Under the pieces are notes generated by a model. That model was not told the DNA's origin, ran no database searches, and saw only the letters and a list, made by a program, of their open reading frames with translations. Positions 26,383-34,203 of a stretch of DNA of 64,000 nt are shown here, in pieces. The position numbers and the translations under genes were made by a program. The stretch is from a virus: positions 1-64,000 of IMG/VR virus record IMGVR_UViG_3300022939_000017; one strand, written 5' to 3'. Numbering within the stretch: the first letter of the stretch is position 1; each line of letters starts with the position of its first letter.

Positions 26383-27274
26383 AAGGTGCCGAGTTCTTAT
26401 ATACGTGTCCACTTGGTAGAGAACTTTCTAATCCCCATTTGTGTGCAAGGTAACCTTCTGCTTTTATTAAATGTGTTAAATCAGTTCCACTCGTACCAGG
26501 TATATCTGCTACTGCAAAGAATTCACCTAATTTACCATCTAATTCTTGTGATGACCTGTTTCTCATCAATCTTAATTCTTGGTTTGTTTGTAATGAGTTA
26601 TCATAATCATTAACTGGTGTAAATGCGTTTGTACCATCTACTCTAACACCAATTTGGTTTCCACTCTTATTGAACCAACAAGCAACGATGTGATATTGGT
26701 TTTGTGTTAAACTTTTATCATCCCATAATTCTAAATTACCAATTGTAGTACTAATTCTATTTGAAGATAGACCATCTAAATCTAATTCACCTGGCCAAGA
26801 GTTTGATGAGTTACCACTACTGATTGCATAATCTCTTTTTGGTGAACCATTTGTTTCATAACTCCAAAGGGAATCTTGGGTACTATCTGTTCCATCAAAT
26901 CTAAATACACCGATTGCCCAATGATTACCTGATGATACCTGTGTAGAGTAAGTTGTACTTTGTAGATAATCCCCATTACCATCAAAATCAAATACATTTA
27001 ATCCATTTTGTGTACTGTTATTAGTTAATGGATTACCACCTACATTCATTGTATATGTTCCTGCTTTATCAGTTACAGAAACTAATGAAGTTCCACTTCT
27101 TGTATAATTTGAAGAATCAGATGCATCAATCCAAGCAACGGTTGTTATATCTGTACTTGGTGACCAAGGAGTATTACTACCTGTTGGCCAGATGTGTTCA
27201 TTATTATAATAAACATCATCCACCTCAACATTATTTAAATAAATGTTTTGTGCGGTGTTAATTCTTCTATCCAT
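26381..27274 (-). CDS. Concanavalin-A/LamG-like domain protein (adhesin)
   Basis: 297 aa. N-terminal NTAQNIYLNNVEVDDVYYN forms a short attachment hairpin; residues about 45-297 carry the jelly-roll pattern of LamG/ConA-like lectins (TVAWIDASDSSNYT, NVFDFDGNGDYLQST, WAIGVFRFDGT, GKLGEFFAVADIPG, EGYLAHKWGLESSLP). EGYLAHKWGL near the end is common in surface-associated LamG proteins of marine bacteria and phages. Likely a carbohydrate-binding virion protein. Preceded by the 95-aa fibre protein after 2 nt. Confidence 0.78.
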   Translation of the reverse strand: MDRRINTAQNIYLNNVEVDDVYYNNEHIWPTGSNTPWSPSTDITTVAWIDASDSSNYTRSGTSLVSVTDKAGTYTMNVGGNPLTNNSTQNGLNVFDFDGNGDYLQSTTYSTQVSSGNHWAIGVFRFDGTDSTQDSLWSYETNGSPKRDYAISSGNSSNSWPGELDLDGLSSNRISTTIGNLELWDDKSLTQNQYHIVACWFNKSGNQIGVRVDGTNAFTPVNDYDNSLQTNQELRLMRNRSSQELDGKLGEFFAVADIPGTSGTDLTHLIKAEGYLAHKWGLESSLPSGHVYKNSAP

Positions 27275-27276
27275 TT

Positions 27277-27564
27277 TTATCCTTGTACGATATATAATGT
27301 ACCACTAACTGGTGTAATTGCTGCATAAGATGCAGATGTTATTACTTCTATAATATTAGCAGAAGATGAACTTACAAATCCATCTAATTGAGATGAACCA
27401 CTTACGATTCCATCACCATTTGTGTTAAGATACTTTGAATCAAAAGTTGTCGTAGTAGCTGCAGAATCAACTACCCATGTTGTTCCATTATAACGATAAA
27501 CCGTACCATTACTCGCAGTATGGGTTTGTCCATTTGATGCTCCATCAGGAAAGTTGAAAGCCAT
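27277..27564 (-). CDS. Short tail-fibre-like protein, 95 aa
   Basis: N-terminal MAFNFPDGASNGQTHTASNG and TVYRYNGTTWVV match the small beta-structured module that opens many phage fibre proteins. The middle contains GIVSGSSQLDGFVSS, the same SGSSQ unit repeated in the giant fibres at 55-63 kb, showing shared modules. Shine-Dalgarno GAGGAG and a class II promoter lie upstream. Confidence 0.68.
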   Translation of the reverse strand: MAFNFPDGASNGQTHTASNGTVYRYNGTTWVVDSAATTTTFDSKYLNTNGDGIVSGSSQLDGFVSSSSANIIEVITSASYAAITPVSGTLYIVQG

Positions 27565-27583
27565 AATTAAATCTCCTCTTTAC

Positions 27584-27593
27584 TATAAATATT
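27584..27593 (-). promoter_or_regulatory. Class II promoter
   Basis: Minus strand AATATTTATA followed by GTA, 19 nt before the ATG at 27564; the Shine-Dalgarno lies between. Confidence 0.58.
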
Positions 27594-28212
27594 AATGAGA
27601 ATGTGTTACTTCGTGTTCTTCCCAACCTTTAGTTGGTTTTTCATTCTCAAATTCAAAGCATCTATATGAACCTGTTTTTTCAAAGTAGATATGTTTAATC
27701 ATATCAGTTGGAATATGTCCACCTGTCGGAAGTACTTCGTGTCCTTCATCAAATACTAACTCCACAGTTACAGTTAAGTTTGATTCATCATCCCACTCTC
27801 TTTCTTGTTCTTCCAACAATCTCCACTCACCACGATTTAAATATTGGTCTTGTAGAGCACAGTTTAGAAAAGAAAAAGTTTGTCTTAGATTTTCGTAAGA
27901 ATCAGAATATGTTGCCGCTGGTGCAAGATGTCCTTTATCCCAAACATTTCTATAATAATCTGCATTATCAGATGTGTGAACATCTTTTTCTGTATAAAAG
28001 TTCATTGAACCTCTATCTACATTCTTAACTCTATTAGTTGATGTATAAACCAACTTCATAGGTTGTTCGTAGATTTCATTGTACCAAACTTTAAAGACTG
28101 GATTTTCAACAATTACTTCCGCTCTTAATTCTTTTTGGGGTTCTTGAGCAAAACCCTCTTTCTCACATCCATATAATGCTAAAGATATGATTAAAATTTT
28201 CCATAGTTTCAT
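27592..28212 (-). CDS. Secreted lipoprotein DNA/RNA non-specific endonuclease (NUC family)
   Basis: 206 aa. The N terminus has a signal peptide with lipobox (LWKILIISLALYGC; lipidated Cys16). The catalytic motif NVWDKGHLAPAATYSDS (about 90-106) is the DRGH motif of Serratia-type ββα-Me nucleases with Lys for Arg, and FSFLNCALQDQYLNRGEWR supplies the metal-binding Asn. The usual GTP-like end region is short. It would sit on the outer side of a membrane of the infected cell and degrade nucleic acid there, for example DNA of competing phages or debris DNA; this role is inference. Class II promoter and AAAGGAG precede the ATG. Confidence 0.85.
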   Translation of the reverse strand: MKLWKILIISLALYGCEKEGFAQEPQKELRAEVIVENPVFKVWYNEIYEQPMKLVYTSTNRVKNVDRGSMNFYTEKDVHTSDNADYYRNVWDKGHLAPAATYSDSYENLRQTFSFLNCALQDQYLNRGEWRLLEEQEREWDDESNLTVTVELVFDEGHEVLPTGGHIPTDMIKHIYFEKTGSYRCFEFENEKPTKGWEEHEVTHSH

Positions 28213-28232
28213 AAAAACTCCTTTTGTTAATA

Positions 28233-28242
28233 TATAAATATT
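28233..28242 (-). promoter_or_regulatory. Class II promoter for the NUC lipoprotein
   Basis: Minus strand AATATTTATA, 20 nt before the ATG at 28212. Confidence 0.58.
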
Positions 28243-28271
28243 AGATTTTTGAGGATATCAAATAAGTAAAG

Positions 28272-28826
28272 TTATAACATATTTTTTTCTTCTTTCTGTA
28301 TGAAAGATAGTGATAGTATCACTCTTGATTTATTGCCTATTATTTTATCTGTTTGATGTACAGTATGATATGGAGCAAAAACTACCATATCACCTTCATC
28401 CATAGGAAATTCTACACCATTGAATTTATAAACACCACCTTGTTCTGGTTTTTCAAGTAATACATTAAATCTAAATTCTTTTGGATTGTGTGCATCTATG
28501 TGTTTTATTAAGTAATGGCCTTCTTTGAATTGTAGTAAAAAATCTCCCCAATATAATCCTTTTAAGTTTTCAAAACCTTCATTTAACTTATTTTCAATAC
28601 CAAATTCGTCTTTCCATTTTTCAAAAGCATATTTTCTCCATCTTTCTCCTAACTCGGTATTATAAATTTTTGGCCCTTCATATAAGATACCATACTGGTT
28701 ATTATTAGGCAATCGAATCCAATCTTCATTTGGATAATTTAACAACTCCATAAATTCTTCTTTCCACTCCATAGGGAAAGCGTTTTTTATAAGAGTTATA
28801 TCCCTTATGTATTTAAATTTCTCCAT
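28272..28826 (-). CDS. 2OG-Fe(II) oxygenase (prolyl-4-hydroxylase-like)
   Basis: 184 aa from the ATG at 28824-28826 (MEKFKYIRD). KHIDAHNPKEFRFNVLL gives the His-x-Asp iron motif, GGVYKFNGVEFPMDEGDMVVFAP is the central beta-helix, VHQTDKI the distal His and KSRVILSLSF the 2OG-binding Arg. A longer reading frame opening at a TTG was rejected: those residues derive from an out-of-frame copy of the polymerase-A 3' end (28812-28899). The same MEKFK start is used by the gene at 31437, inside the other copy. Target is unknown; such phage enzymes may act on proteins, sugars or nucleotides. Confidence 0.8.
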   Translation of the reverse strand: MEKFKYIRDITLIKNAFPMEWKEEFMELLNYPNEDWIRLPNNNQYGILYEGPKIYNTELGERWRKYAFEKWKDEFGIENKLNEGFENLKGLYWGDFLLQFKEGHYLIKHIDAHNPKEFRFNVLLEKPEQGGVYKFNGVEFPMDEGDMVVFAPYHTVHQTDKIIGNKSRVILSLSFIQKEEKNML

Positions 28827-28899
28827 AAGTTTTACCCCAATCGGCTTTGACAGGAAATCCAAAATTTTCGAGAACGCATTTAATCTTTTTAATTGTTTC
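28812..28899 (-). repeat. 88-bp direct repeat, copy B: pseudo-fragment of the polymerase-A 3' end
   Basis: Ungapped match to 31423-31510, with roughly 13-15 differences. In the original frame it still encodes ETIKKIKCVLENFGFPVKAD and WGKTYGEI before a stop, against ETIKLVKSVLESYGFPVKAD in the intact gene. It starts just past a class II promoter and ends within the first codons of the dioxygenase gene. Confidence 0.85.
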
Positions 28900-28916
28900 T
28901 CCTTTGTTTGTTAGTA

Positions 28917-28926
28917 TATAAATATA
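28917..28926 (-). promoter_or_regulatory. Class II promoter before copy B and the dioxygenase gene
   Basis: Minus strand TATATTTATA. It overlaps the end of the glycosyltransferase-like gene (28928) by spacing of one base, and the dioxygenase ATG lies 90 nt downstream, past the pseudo-fragment. Confidence 0.6.
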
Positions 28927-28927
28927 G

Positions 28928-30130
28928 TTAAATTAATTCTTTCGAAGAATTTAAAACTATATCCAGATACGAGTTATTTGAGTAACAAATATCAATTAAA
29001 TTTACTCGTGTTGTTTCAACCCAAGCTTTTAATTCTTCCTTCAATGATTCCCATTTGGTTTCATTAGAAACTGATTTTTTTATTAACTCCATTAGTTCTT
29101 CAAATGATTCATAGGTAAAAGAAAGTGGATATGGGGTTTTATTATATTTTCTCTGAATTTCATTATAAAAATCAAATACCTTAAATGAAGCTGGTAAAAA
29201 TAATTTACCACTTAAAATTCTAATTACTGATTTTTCACTAATATAATCCATCTCCATCCATTCATCAATTATCTCTACTTCCGCAAGAGGAAGTATTTTA
29301 TAATACATTTCATGAATATTGTTTTTATTTGCTTCATTACCCCAATCGTGAATTCCATATCCTCTTTTATTGATATAGTTTTCTTTTATAGAACTTTGAA
29401 TATATTTTCTAAAATCATCTATTTCTTTATCAATTCCACTATCAACACTATCTTTAGTAAAACAATATGATGAGTATGTTATATAAACTTCTGGTATTTC
29501 TAAAAGAGAGTTTATTTGTTTAATCTTTTCTCCAATAATTCTTCTAACCGAATAACTTAATTTGTGTCGTGGTTTTATTTCTTTTAAATAATCATATAAA
29601 AAGTAAGAATGTTTTATATCTAAATTCGAATCGTGAATATATGATAAAAAATTATTTGTAAAAACATAGTGTCTATTTTTAAATTTTTTGTTTTTTAAAA
29701 TTTCATCAACAAATATGTTTGAATTTTTAATTTCGTATAAATCATGTGAATGACTTATACCTTCCCAATCTATATAAAAAATATTTAACTTTTCACCAAG
29801 TAAATTTCCTTTTTCAATTAAATCTTTTTTTAAGGTGTATTTAAAATAATTTACTGTTTTATAGCTATATCCCCTATCTGTAATAATTCCGTTTTGCATA
29901 AGATAAGTATGTACATCAAATATATGATTCCCATCTATCTTATCCCAATCACCATCACCACAGAAATTTATTTCTAATGGAGTTTCTTTATAATTTGTAT
30001 GTAAAGTTATTTTTTTATGTTGTTCTTTAAAGAAAAAAGCAGGTACATCTTTTACATCTAAATCAGTACCATGGAAAAAGTACCAAAATAAATCATTGGT
30101 GTAATTATGATGTACATAAAATTTTTTCAT
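28928..30130 (-). CDS. Glycosyltransferase-like unknown protein A (paralogue of 30127-31437)
   Basis: 400 aa. Shares with its neighbour the framework MKKFYVHHNYTNDLFWYFFHG, FYIDWEGISHSHD, ENYINKRGYGIHDWGNEAN and YISEKSVIRILSGKLFLP. The last block resembles the SEKSxxxILxGKPFIP element seen in fucosyltransferase-like proteins of marine phages, which suggests GT-B glycosyltransferases, but no donor-binding motif is certain. Start overlaps the upstream gene as ATGA. Codon use is even more AT-rich than in the surroundings. Possible job: glycosylation of virion proteins, DNA or host surface. Confidence 0.55.
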   Translation of the reverse strand: MKKFYVHHNYTNDLFWYFFHGTDLDVKDVPAFFFKEQHKKITLHTNYKETPLEINFCGDGDWDKIDGNHIFDVHTYLMQNGIITDRGYSYKTVNYFKYTLKKDLIEKGNLLGEKLNIFYIDWEGISHSHDLYEIKNSNIFVDEILKNKKFKNRHYVFTNNFLSYIHDSNLDIKHSYFLYDYLKEIKPRHKLSYSVRRIIGEKIKQINSLLEIPEVYITYSSYCFTKDSVDSGIDKEIDDFRKYIQSSIKENYINKRGYGIHDWGNEANKNNIHEMYYKILPLAEVEIIDEWMEMDYISEKSVIRILSGKLFLPASFKVFDFYNEIQRKYNKTPYPLSFTYESFEELMELIKKSVSNETKWESLKEELKAWVETTRVNLIDICYSNNSYLDIVLNSSKELI

Positions 30131-31437
30131 AATAAACTTGGAGTTTTAATTTCATTTTTTGTAATAATGTAATCAAAATATGAATTATTTTCGTGAATTA
30201 TTTCAACAAGTTGTTTTCTTAGATTTTGTACATATAATGTAAGCTTATCTAAAAACTCTTTCCATTTTACTTCATCTTTTGTAATTTCATCTATATAATC
30301 AAGTTTATCTAATACAAAATCATATTCTAATGGAAATTCTAAAGTAGGTTTATTATAATTTTTTAACCACTTATCATAAAAATCAATAGTAGCTCTATAA
30401 AATGGAATGAAAGGTTTTCCTACCAAAATATGTGATATTGATTTTTCAGTTATGTAATTATCTCCACTATTAGCTTTATTATTAGTTTTTTCAGAATGAT
30501 GCTTTGGTGAGTGTTCGAATAAAATACATACATCTGAAATACCAAACATTTTCCACATATTTTCATTCATATTATTTGAATTCCACTCACCACCCCAATC
30601 ATGAATACCATATCCTCTTTTATTGATATAGTTTTCACTTGGCATAGAATCTAATAATTTTTTTCTAACATCAACTTCTTTTTGTGTTTTAAATTTATCG
30701 ATTTGTAACGATGATTGAAATGAAGAATTTGTTATAGATATGTGTGGGTTATTTAGTTCTAAAACTTTATCTGTTAATAATTCTTTATCACCATACAATC
30801 TTCTAATTGGAATATTAATTTTATATTTGTAATCATTTTTATATTTTAGATAATCACCAAAAAAATAATAATCTCTAATACCTAATGTATTTGGATATAT
30901 AAATGACCAAATTAAGTTGGTAAATACAAAATGATGGTTTTTTACATTTTCTGCATTTGGACTAACTTCATCAACAAAAAATTGTATATTTGGATTTAGA
31001 TTTTTATACCATCCTTCCATTATATAAGGGTCATGTCCTTCCCAATCTATATAAAAGTAATGAATATTATCAGAAAGTATTGAAGCTTTTGAATTTAAAA
31101 ATTTTAAATTTTTTTGATTTATTTCAACCATTATGTTTGAATTAAATCCTCTATCGGAAACTCTATTATCTTCTAATAAATTTATACTATAATCAAACAA
31201 ATGAAAACCATCTGTTTTATCCCAATGCTTTTCATTACAAAAAATTACCTCGATTTTTTTTCCTTTATACTTTCCATTTAAAATTACATCATCGTTTACT
31301 TTTATATTCTTATTATGTTGATTCCATTCTTTAAACCAAGTTGGAACGGATTCAGGTTCTATTTCTAACCCATGACAAAATAACCAAAATAATTCATAGG
31401 TATAATAATGATGTATGTAAACTTTAAACTTCTCCAT
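30127..31437 (-). CDS. Glycosyltransferase-like unknown protein B
   Basis: 436 aa from the ATG at 31435-31437 (MEKFKVYIHHYYT). Same framework as protein A: YELFWLFCHGLE, FYIDWEGHDPY, FVDEVSPNAENVKNHHFVFTN, ENYINKRGYGIHDWGGEWN, YITEKSISHILVGKPFIPFY. The paralogues differ by insertions in the C-terminal half (about 35 residues longer here). The start overlaps the end of the polymerase-A gene by 14 nt; a longer start using an upstream ATG inside the polymerase gene was rejected. The identity as glycosyltransferase is inference from the TEKS...GKPFIP block. Confidence 0.55.
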   Translation of the reverse strand: MEKFKVYIHHYYTYELFWLFCHGLEIEPESVPTWFKEWNQHNKNIKVNDDVILNGKYKGKKIEVIFCNEKHWDKTDGFHLFDYSINLLEDNRVSDRGFNSNIMVEINQKNLKFLNSKASILSDNIHYFYIDWEGHDPYIMEGWYKNLNPNIQFFVDEVSPNAENVKNHHFVFTNLIWSFIYPNTLGIRDYYFFGDYLKYKNDYKYKINIPIRRLYGDKELLTDKVLELNNPHISITNSSFQSSLQIDKFKTQKEVDVRKKLLDSMPSENYINKRGYGIHDWGGEWNSNNMNENMWKMFGISDVCILFEHSPKHHSEKTNNKANSGDNYITEKSISHILVGKPFIPFYRATIDFYDKWLKNYNKPTLEFPLEYDFVLDKLDYIDEITKDEVKWKEFLDKLTLYVQNLRKQLVEIIHENNSYFDYIITKNEIKTPSLL

Positions 31438-31510
31438 AATTTTTACCCCAATCTGCTTTGACGGGAAATCCATAACTTTCGAGAACGGATTTAACTAATT
31501 TAATCGTTTC
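31423..31510 (-). repeat. 88-bp direct repeat, copy A: genuine 3' end of the polymerase-A gene
   Basis: Counterpart of 28812-28899. It includes the polymerase stop codon and the start codon of the next gene. The two copies bracket about 2.5 kb holding the two glycosyltransferase-like genes. Confidence 0.85.
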
Positions 31511-32719
31511 TACCTCAGATTCATCAAACTCGAAAAGGAATGAATCATAGGTATATAATATAGGTAGAGGCAATTGTAATTTTCTTAACTTTTCCATCAC
31601 TTCAATATTAAACTCAGTTTCAGTCGCTTGAAGAAGATAATTAAAGAATTTTTGTGATGTTGGTTTTTCAATCCAACCTAAAGGAATTTTTCTTCCTTTT
31701 GGAGTTTGTAAATAACCATTTTTCACACCATCTTCTTGTATCTTTCTAATAAACTTATCAACCTTATCAAAGAATGGAATCTTTCTATCTTCATCACTCA
31801 CACCACCATAAAGGATTCTAAAGGTTCTTCCTTTGGATTCATCGTAATCACAACCATATTGGTCTGCTAACCATTGGTGTACCGATGTATCGGGTAGTTT
31901 GTGTTTAATCAACTTACCAATAATTCGAACATGATAAGCATCGTAATCAAATTGTAAGAACAACTTACCATCTCTTGGAATAAACGATTCTCTCGAACCA
32001 TCTTTCTTGTTAAGAGCAGAAAAGTTAACACCACCATGTCTATTGGATGGTCTTGAAGTTATCGTATAAGGATTATATTCGGTGAATATATTCCCTAAAA
32101 GTAATGAGTTTTGGTGATTAGGCCATCTATCAAGAAATTTTTCCGTATCGACCCGAATACCCTTTCGTTCAATCTGAGAAAGGATAGGAATCATCGTATT
32201 ATCAATCCAAGTTGTATTGTCTTTAAGAAATTCTCTAAGATAATTTGGATGTGAAGGAGAAATATCTCCCCATTCACCAACAATCTCTCGTAGAACCTCA
32301 CCCCACTTCATTATAGGGATACTCTTACCTAAGTCATCTCTTATACCCAATCGGTAATAAAAGTTCGTTAGAACCTCTAATTTATCACCAAAGGGGTATA
32401 TTTGGTTTTGTTCAAAGAATAATGCAGTTTGAACATCTTTTAGCTTTTCAATATTGATATCGGTTTGTAAAAAACCTTTTTTATTCCAAATCCACTTGTT
32501 TTGAGTGGAAAGAGATAAATCAATAGTTAGAGGTTCACAATCATTATGATTAAAAGGTAAGATAAAATCTATATTTGAAAATCGGACATACAAAAATGAC
32601 AACCTATTATTCATAGGATGTTTTTCTAAATCTTCCCAAATTGGAATAATCGTTGATTGTTCGTTATTCCAATATTCAAGAAATTGTTCTTTCTCTTTAT
32701 TGGTTTCTACTATAACCAC
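31424..32719 (-). CDS. Short family-A DNA polymerase
   Basis: 431 aa. WIDNTMIPILSQIERKGIRVD is the entry helix of PolA-type polymerases; SRPSNRHGGVNF is the thumb-to-palm GRLSS-like segment; motif A is FLQFDYDAYHVRIIG; motif B is KGRTFRILYGG; motif C is LPILYTYDSFLFEF with Asp in place of the usual HDE pattern. The N-terminal 150 residues lack clear 3'-5' exonuclease acids. At 431 aa it is well below the about 600 aa of a Klenow-like enzyme. It starts with GTG, as no ATG exists before residue 37. A second polymerase beside the family-B enzyme, so perhaps used for repair or lagging-strand work. Confidence 0.8.
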   Translation of the reverse strand: MVIVETNKEKEQFLEYWNNEQSTIIPIWEDLEKHPMNNRLSFLYVRFSNIDFILPFNHNDCEPLTIDLSLSTQNKWIWNKKGFLQTDINIEKLKDVQTALFFEQNQIYPFGDKLEVLTNFYYRLGIRDDLGKSIPIMKWGEVLREIVGEWGDISPSHPNYLREFLKDNTTWIDNTMIPILSQIERKGIRVDTEKFLDRWPNHQNSLLLGNIFTEYNPYTITSRPSNRHGGVNFSALNKKDGSRESFIPRDGKLFLQFDYDAYHVRIIGKLIKHKLPDTSVHQWLADQYGCDYDESKGRTFRILYGGVSDEDRKIPFFDKVDKFIRKIQEDGVKNGYLQTPKGRKIPLGWIEKPTSQKFFNYLLQATETEFNIEVMEKLRKLQLPLPILYTYDSFLFEFDESEVETIKLVKSVLESYGFPVKADWGKNYGEV

Positions 32720-32741
32720 TTATTGGTCTATGTTTAAGTTA

Positions 32742-32987
32742 CTATCGTGTATTTCTTTTTACGATTTCTATGAATTGAGATAAATCTAAATATCTATCAA
32801 ACATAATACTCGTATCTTGAAATATTTCCACATACCACTCATCGTTTTCTATTTCATCCGAAGTTGGTGAAATGAATGATACGACTCCGTTATTTCCAAG
32901 GTCTAATGTATAGTAGTAGAAATTATCTCCTTCATCGTTTTCATCAAATCGTTGAAATCCTAATGATATTAAATCTTGTTCTCTCAT
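32742..32987 (-). CDS. Hypothetical 81-aa acidic protein
   Basis: Unrecognised. Acidic and aromatic (FDENDEGDNFYYYTLDLG, ENDEWYVEIFQDTS), probably a small alpha/beta fold. Start overlaps the stop of the 44-aa gene as ATGA. Confidence 0.55.
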   Translation of the reverse strand: MREQDLISLGFQRFDENDEGDNFYYYTLDLGNNGVVSFISPTSDEIENDEWYVEIFQDTSIMFDRYLDLSQFIEIVKRNTR

Positions 32988-33118
32988 ACTACACCTGCAT
33001 TGTATTCCATAAGTATTAGTTCTGCAGTTTCTTCATCTACATACCCACTCCCATCCATATCGATGAGGTGTCCTACATAATACATTCCATCTAATTGTGT
33101 TAAATCTGTTTTTTTCAT
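32984..33118 (-). CDS. 44-aa protein with a single EF-hand-like loop
   Basis: MKKTDLTQLDGMYYVGHLID followed by DMDGSGYVDEET and AELILMEYNAGVV. The loop D-x-D-G-S-G-Y-V-D matches EF-hand calcium ligands at positions 1, 3, 5, 7 and 9; position 12 is Thr instead of Glu. It overlaps both neighbours: start inside the HNH gene's stop (4 nt) and stop as ATGA with the 81-aa gene. Confidence 0.5.
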   Translation of the reverse strand: MKKTDLTQLDGMYYVGHLIDMDGSGYVDEETAELILMEYNAGVV

Positions 33119-33573
33119 TTTATAAATCCAAGTTTTCTTTTTATATCTAACCAAGTCTCTTCATCACAATCATTTTTCATTCTATTAAAACAAGTTAGAG
33201 TTAATTGACAGTTACCTGGTATATATCCTTTCGAACTATCTATTCTATCTACTGATATTTGTAATGAGTGATTTGGAATTAAGTTAAATCTTTCATCCAT
33301 ATCCCAACCACTAATTGCACACTTACCTCCTTGTAGTAACCAAAGTTTTTGAATGTATTGTTTGTCAATGGTTAATTCATGACCAAATAATTTTTGGTAT
33401 TCGGCTGACGAGTAAGCTTCAAGACCTTCTTCTATTCTTTGTTTGTTTTTCTTAGTAAAGGTTTTACCACCTCCTGCTCCAAATCTAGCAGAGGTTCGTA
33501 CTTTATCCCAAAGTTTATCTTCTACTATTTTGGAAATTTTTGTAATTGTTTCTGTGAAAAATGTGTTTGTCAT
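33115..33573 (-). CDS. HNH-type endonuclease
   Basis: 152 aa. GGKCAISGWDMD followed by LQISVDRIDSSKGYIPGNCQLTLTCFNRMKND is the ββα-metal layout of free-standing phage HNH nucleases (VDRIDSSKGY...N.Q is the diagnostic block; the first catalytic residue of the motif is Asp of VDRID, replacing His). The N-terminal half is helical and basic, likely DNA binding. Could be a homing endonuclease acting on relatives of this phage. Class I promoter 15 nt upstream. Confidence 0.8.
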   Translation of the reverse strand: MTNTFFTETITKISKIVEDKLWDKVRTSARFGAGGGKTFTKKNKQRIEEGLEAYSSAEYQKLFGHELTIDKQYIQKLWLLQGGKCAISGWDMDERFNLIPNHSLQISVDRIDSSKGYIPGNCQLTLTCFNRMKNDCDEETWLDIKRKLGFIK

Positions 33574-33588
33574 AATTTTAATTTTTTA

Positions 33589-33620
33589 CAAATATACGAA
33601 AAATATTTTAAATTACCAAA
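33589..33620 (-). promoter_or_regulatory. Class I promoter for the HNH gene
   Basis: Minus strand TTTG, 20 nt ending ATTTTTCG, TATATTTG; lies in the 39-nt gap between two genes. Confidence 0.84.
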
Positions 33621-34185
33621 TTTCAAACCCACCACATTCTCTGAGGAATGAAATAAATCTTTGTAAGTGTGCTTTATCAACTGAATGTGATGATTTTACT
33701 ACCATACCATCTTTAGTTACGATTGGTGTTGTGATAAGTTTACCATAGTATTCTTCATTCAAATCTTCTTCGACTTTTGATGTAGCAAATTTACCATCTA
33801 AGGTTGTCCAACTACCCATACAAAGTTGTAGTTCATCTACATCTTCCACATCGAAGAACTCTTTACCGATTTCTTCTAATGCATCAGCAAGTTTGTTACA
33901 CTCTTCTTGAGTTTCCAAACCTCTACCATCATTTGAACCCCAATAAGATAAATCAAGACCTAAATCTCTCATATCATTTACCATTTCTGATAACATGACG
34001 ATTGGTCTCCATCCCCACCAATTGGAACGAAAGTAATCACCAGGATTATTTTCTCTAAATTCTCTATCTAATTGCCAAAACTCATCTTTGGCAGTTTCAC
34101 TCATTTCTTTCCATACTTCATTTGATGGAAATTTAGGTTTTTCTGAACGAATGATTGGGTTTTTACCCGAAATATCTACTCCCAT
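33613..34185 (-). CDS. Hypothetical 190-aa protein
   Basis: Unrecognised but convincing as a gene: MGVDISGKNPIIRSEKPKF, then FRSNWWGWRPIVMLSEMVND (about 52-71) and WGSNDGRGLETQEECNKLADALEE. The W/G-rich core and the opening GVDISGKNP are reminiscent of small phage proteins of unknown function. Followed by the HNH promoter inside its last codons. Confidence 0.6.
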   Translation of the reverse strand: MGVDISGKNPIIRSEKPKFPSNEVWKEMSETAKDEFWQLDREFRENNPGDYFRSNWWGWRPIVMLSEMVNDMRDLGLDLSYWGSNDGRGLETQEECNKLADALEEIGKEFFDVEDVDELQLCMGSWTTLDGKFATSKVEEDLNEEYYGKLITTPIVTKDGMVVKSSHSVDKAHLQRFISFLRECGGFEIW

Positions 34186-34203
34186 AATTTTATAATTTAA
34201 ATT

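Noticed and set aside
28827-28862. Longer N terminus of the 2OG oxygenase beginning at a TTG
   Set aside because: The extra residues come from an out-of-frame copy of the polymerase-A end; an ATG with a shared MEKFK start is better.
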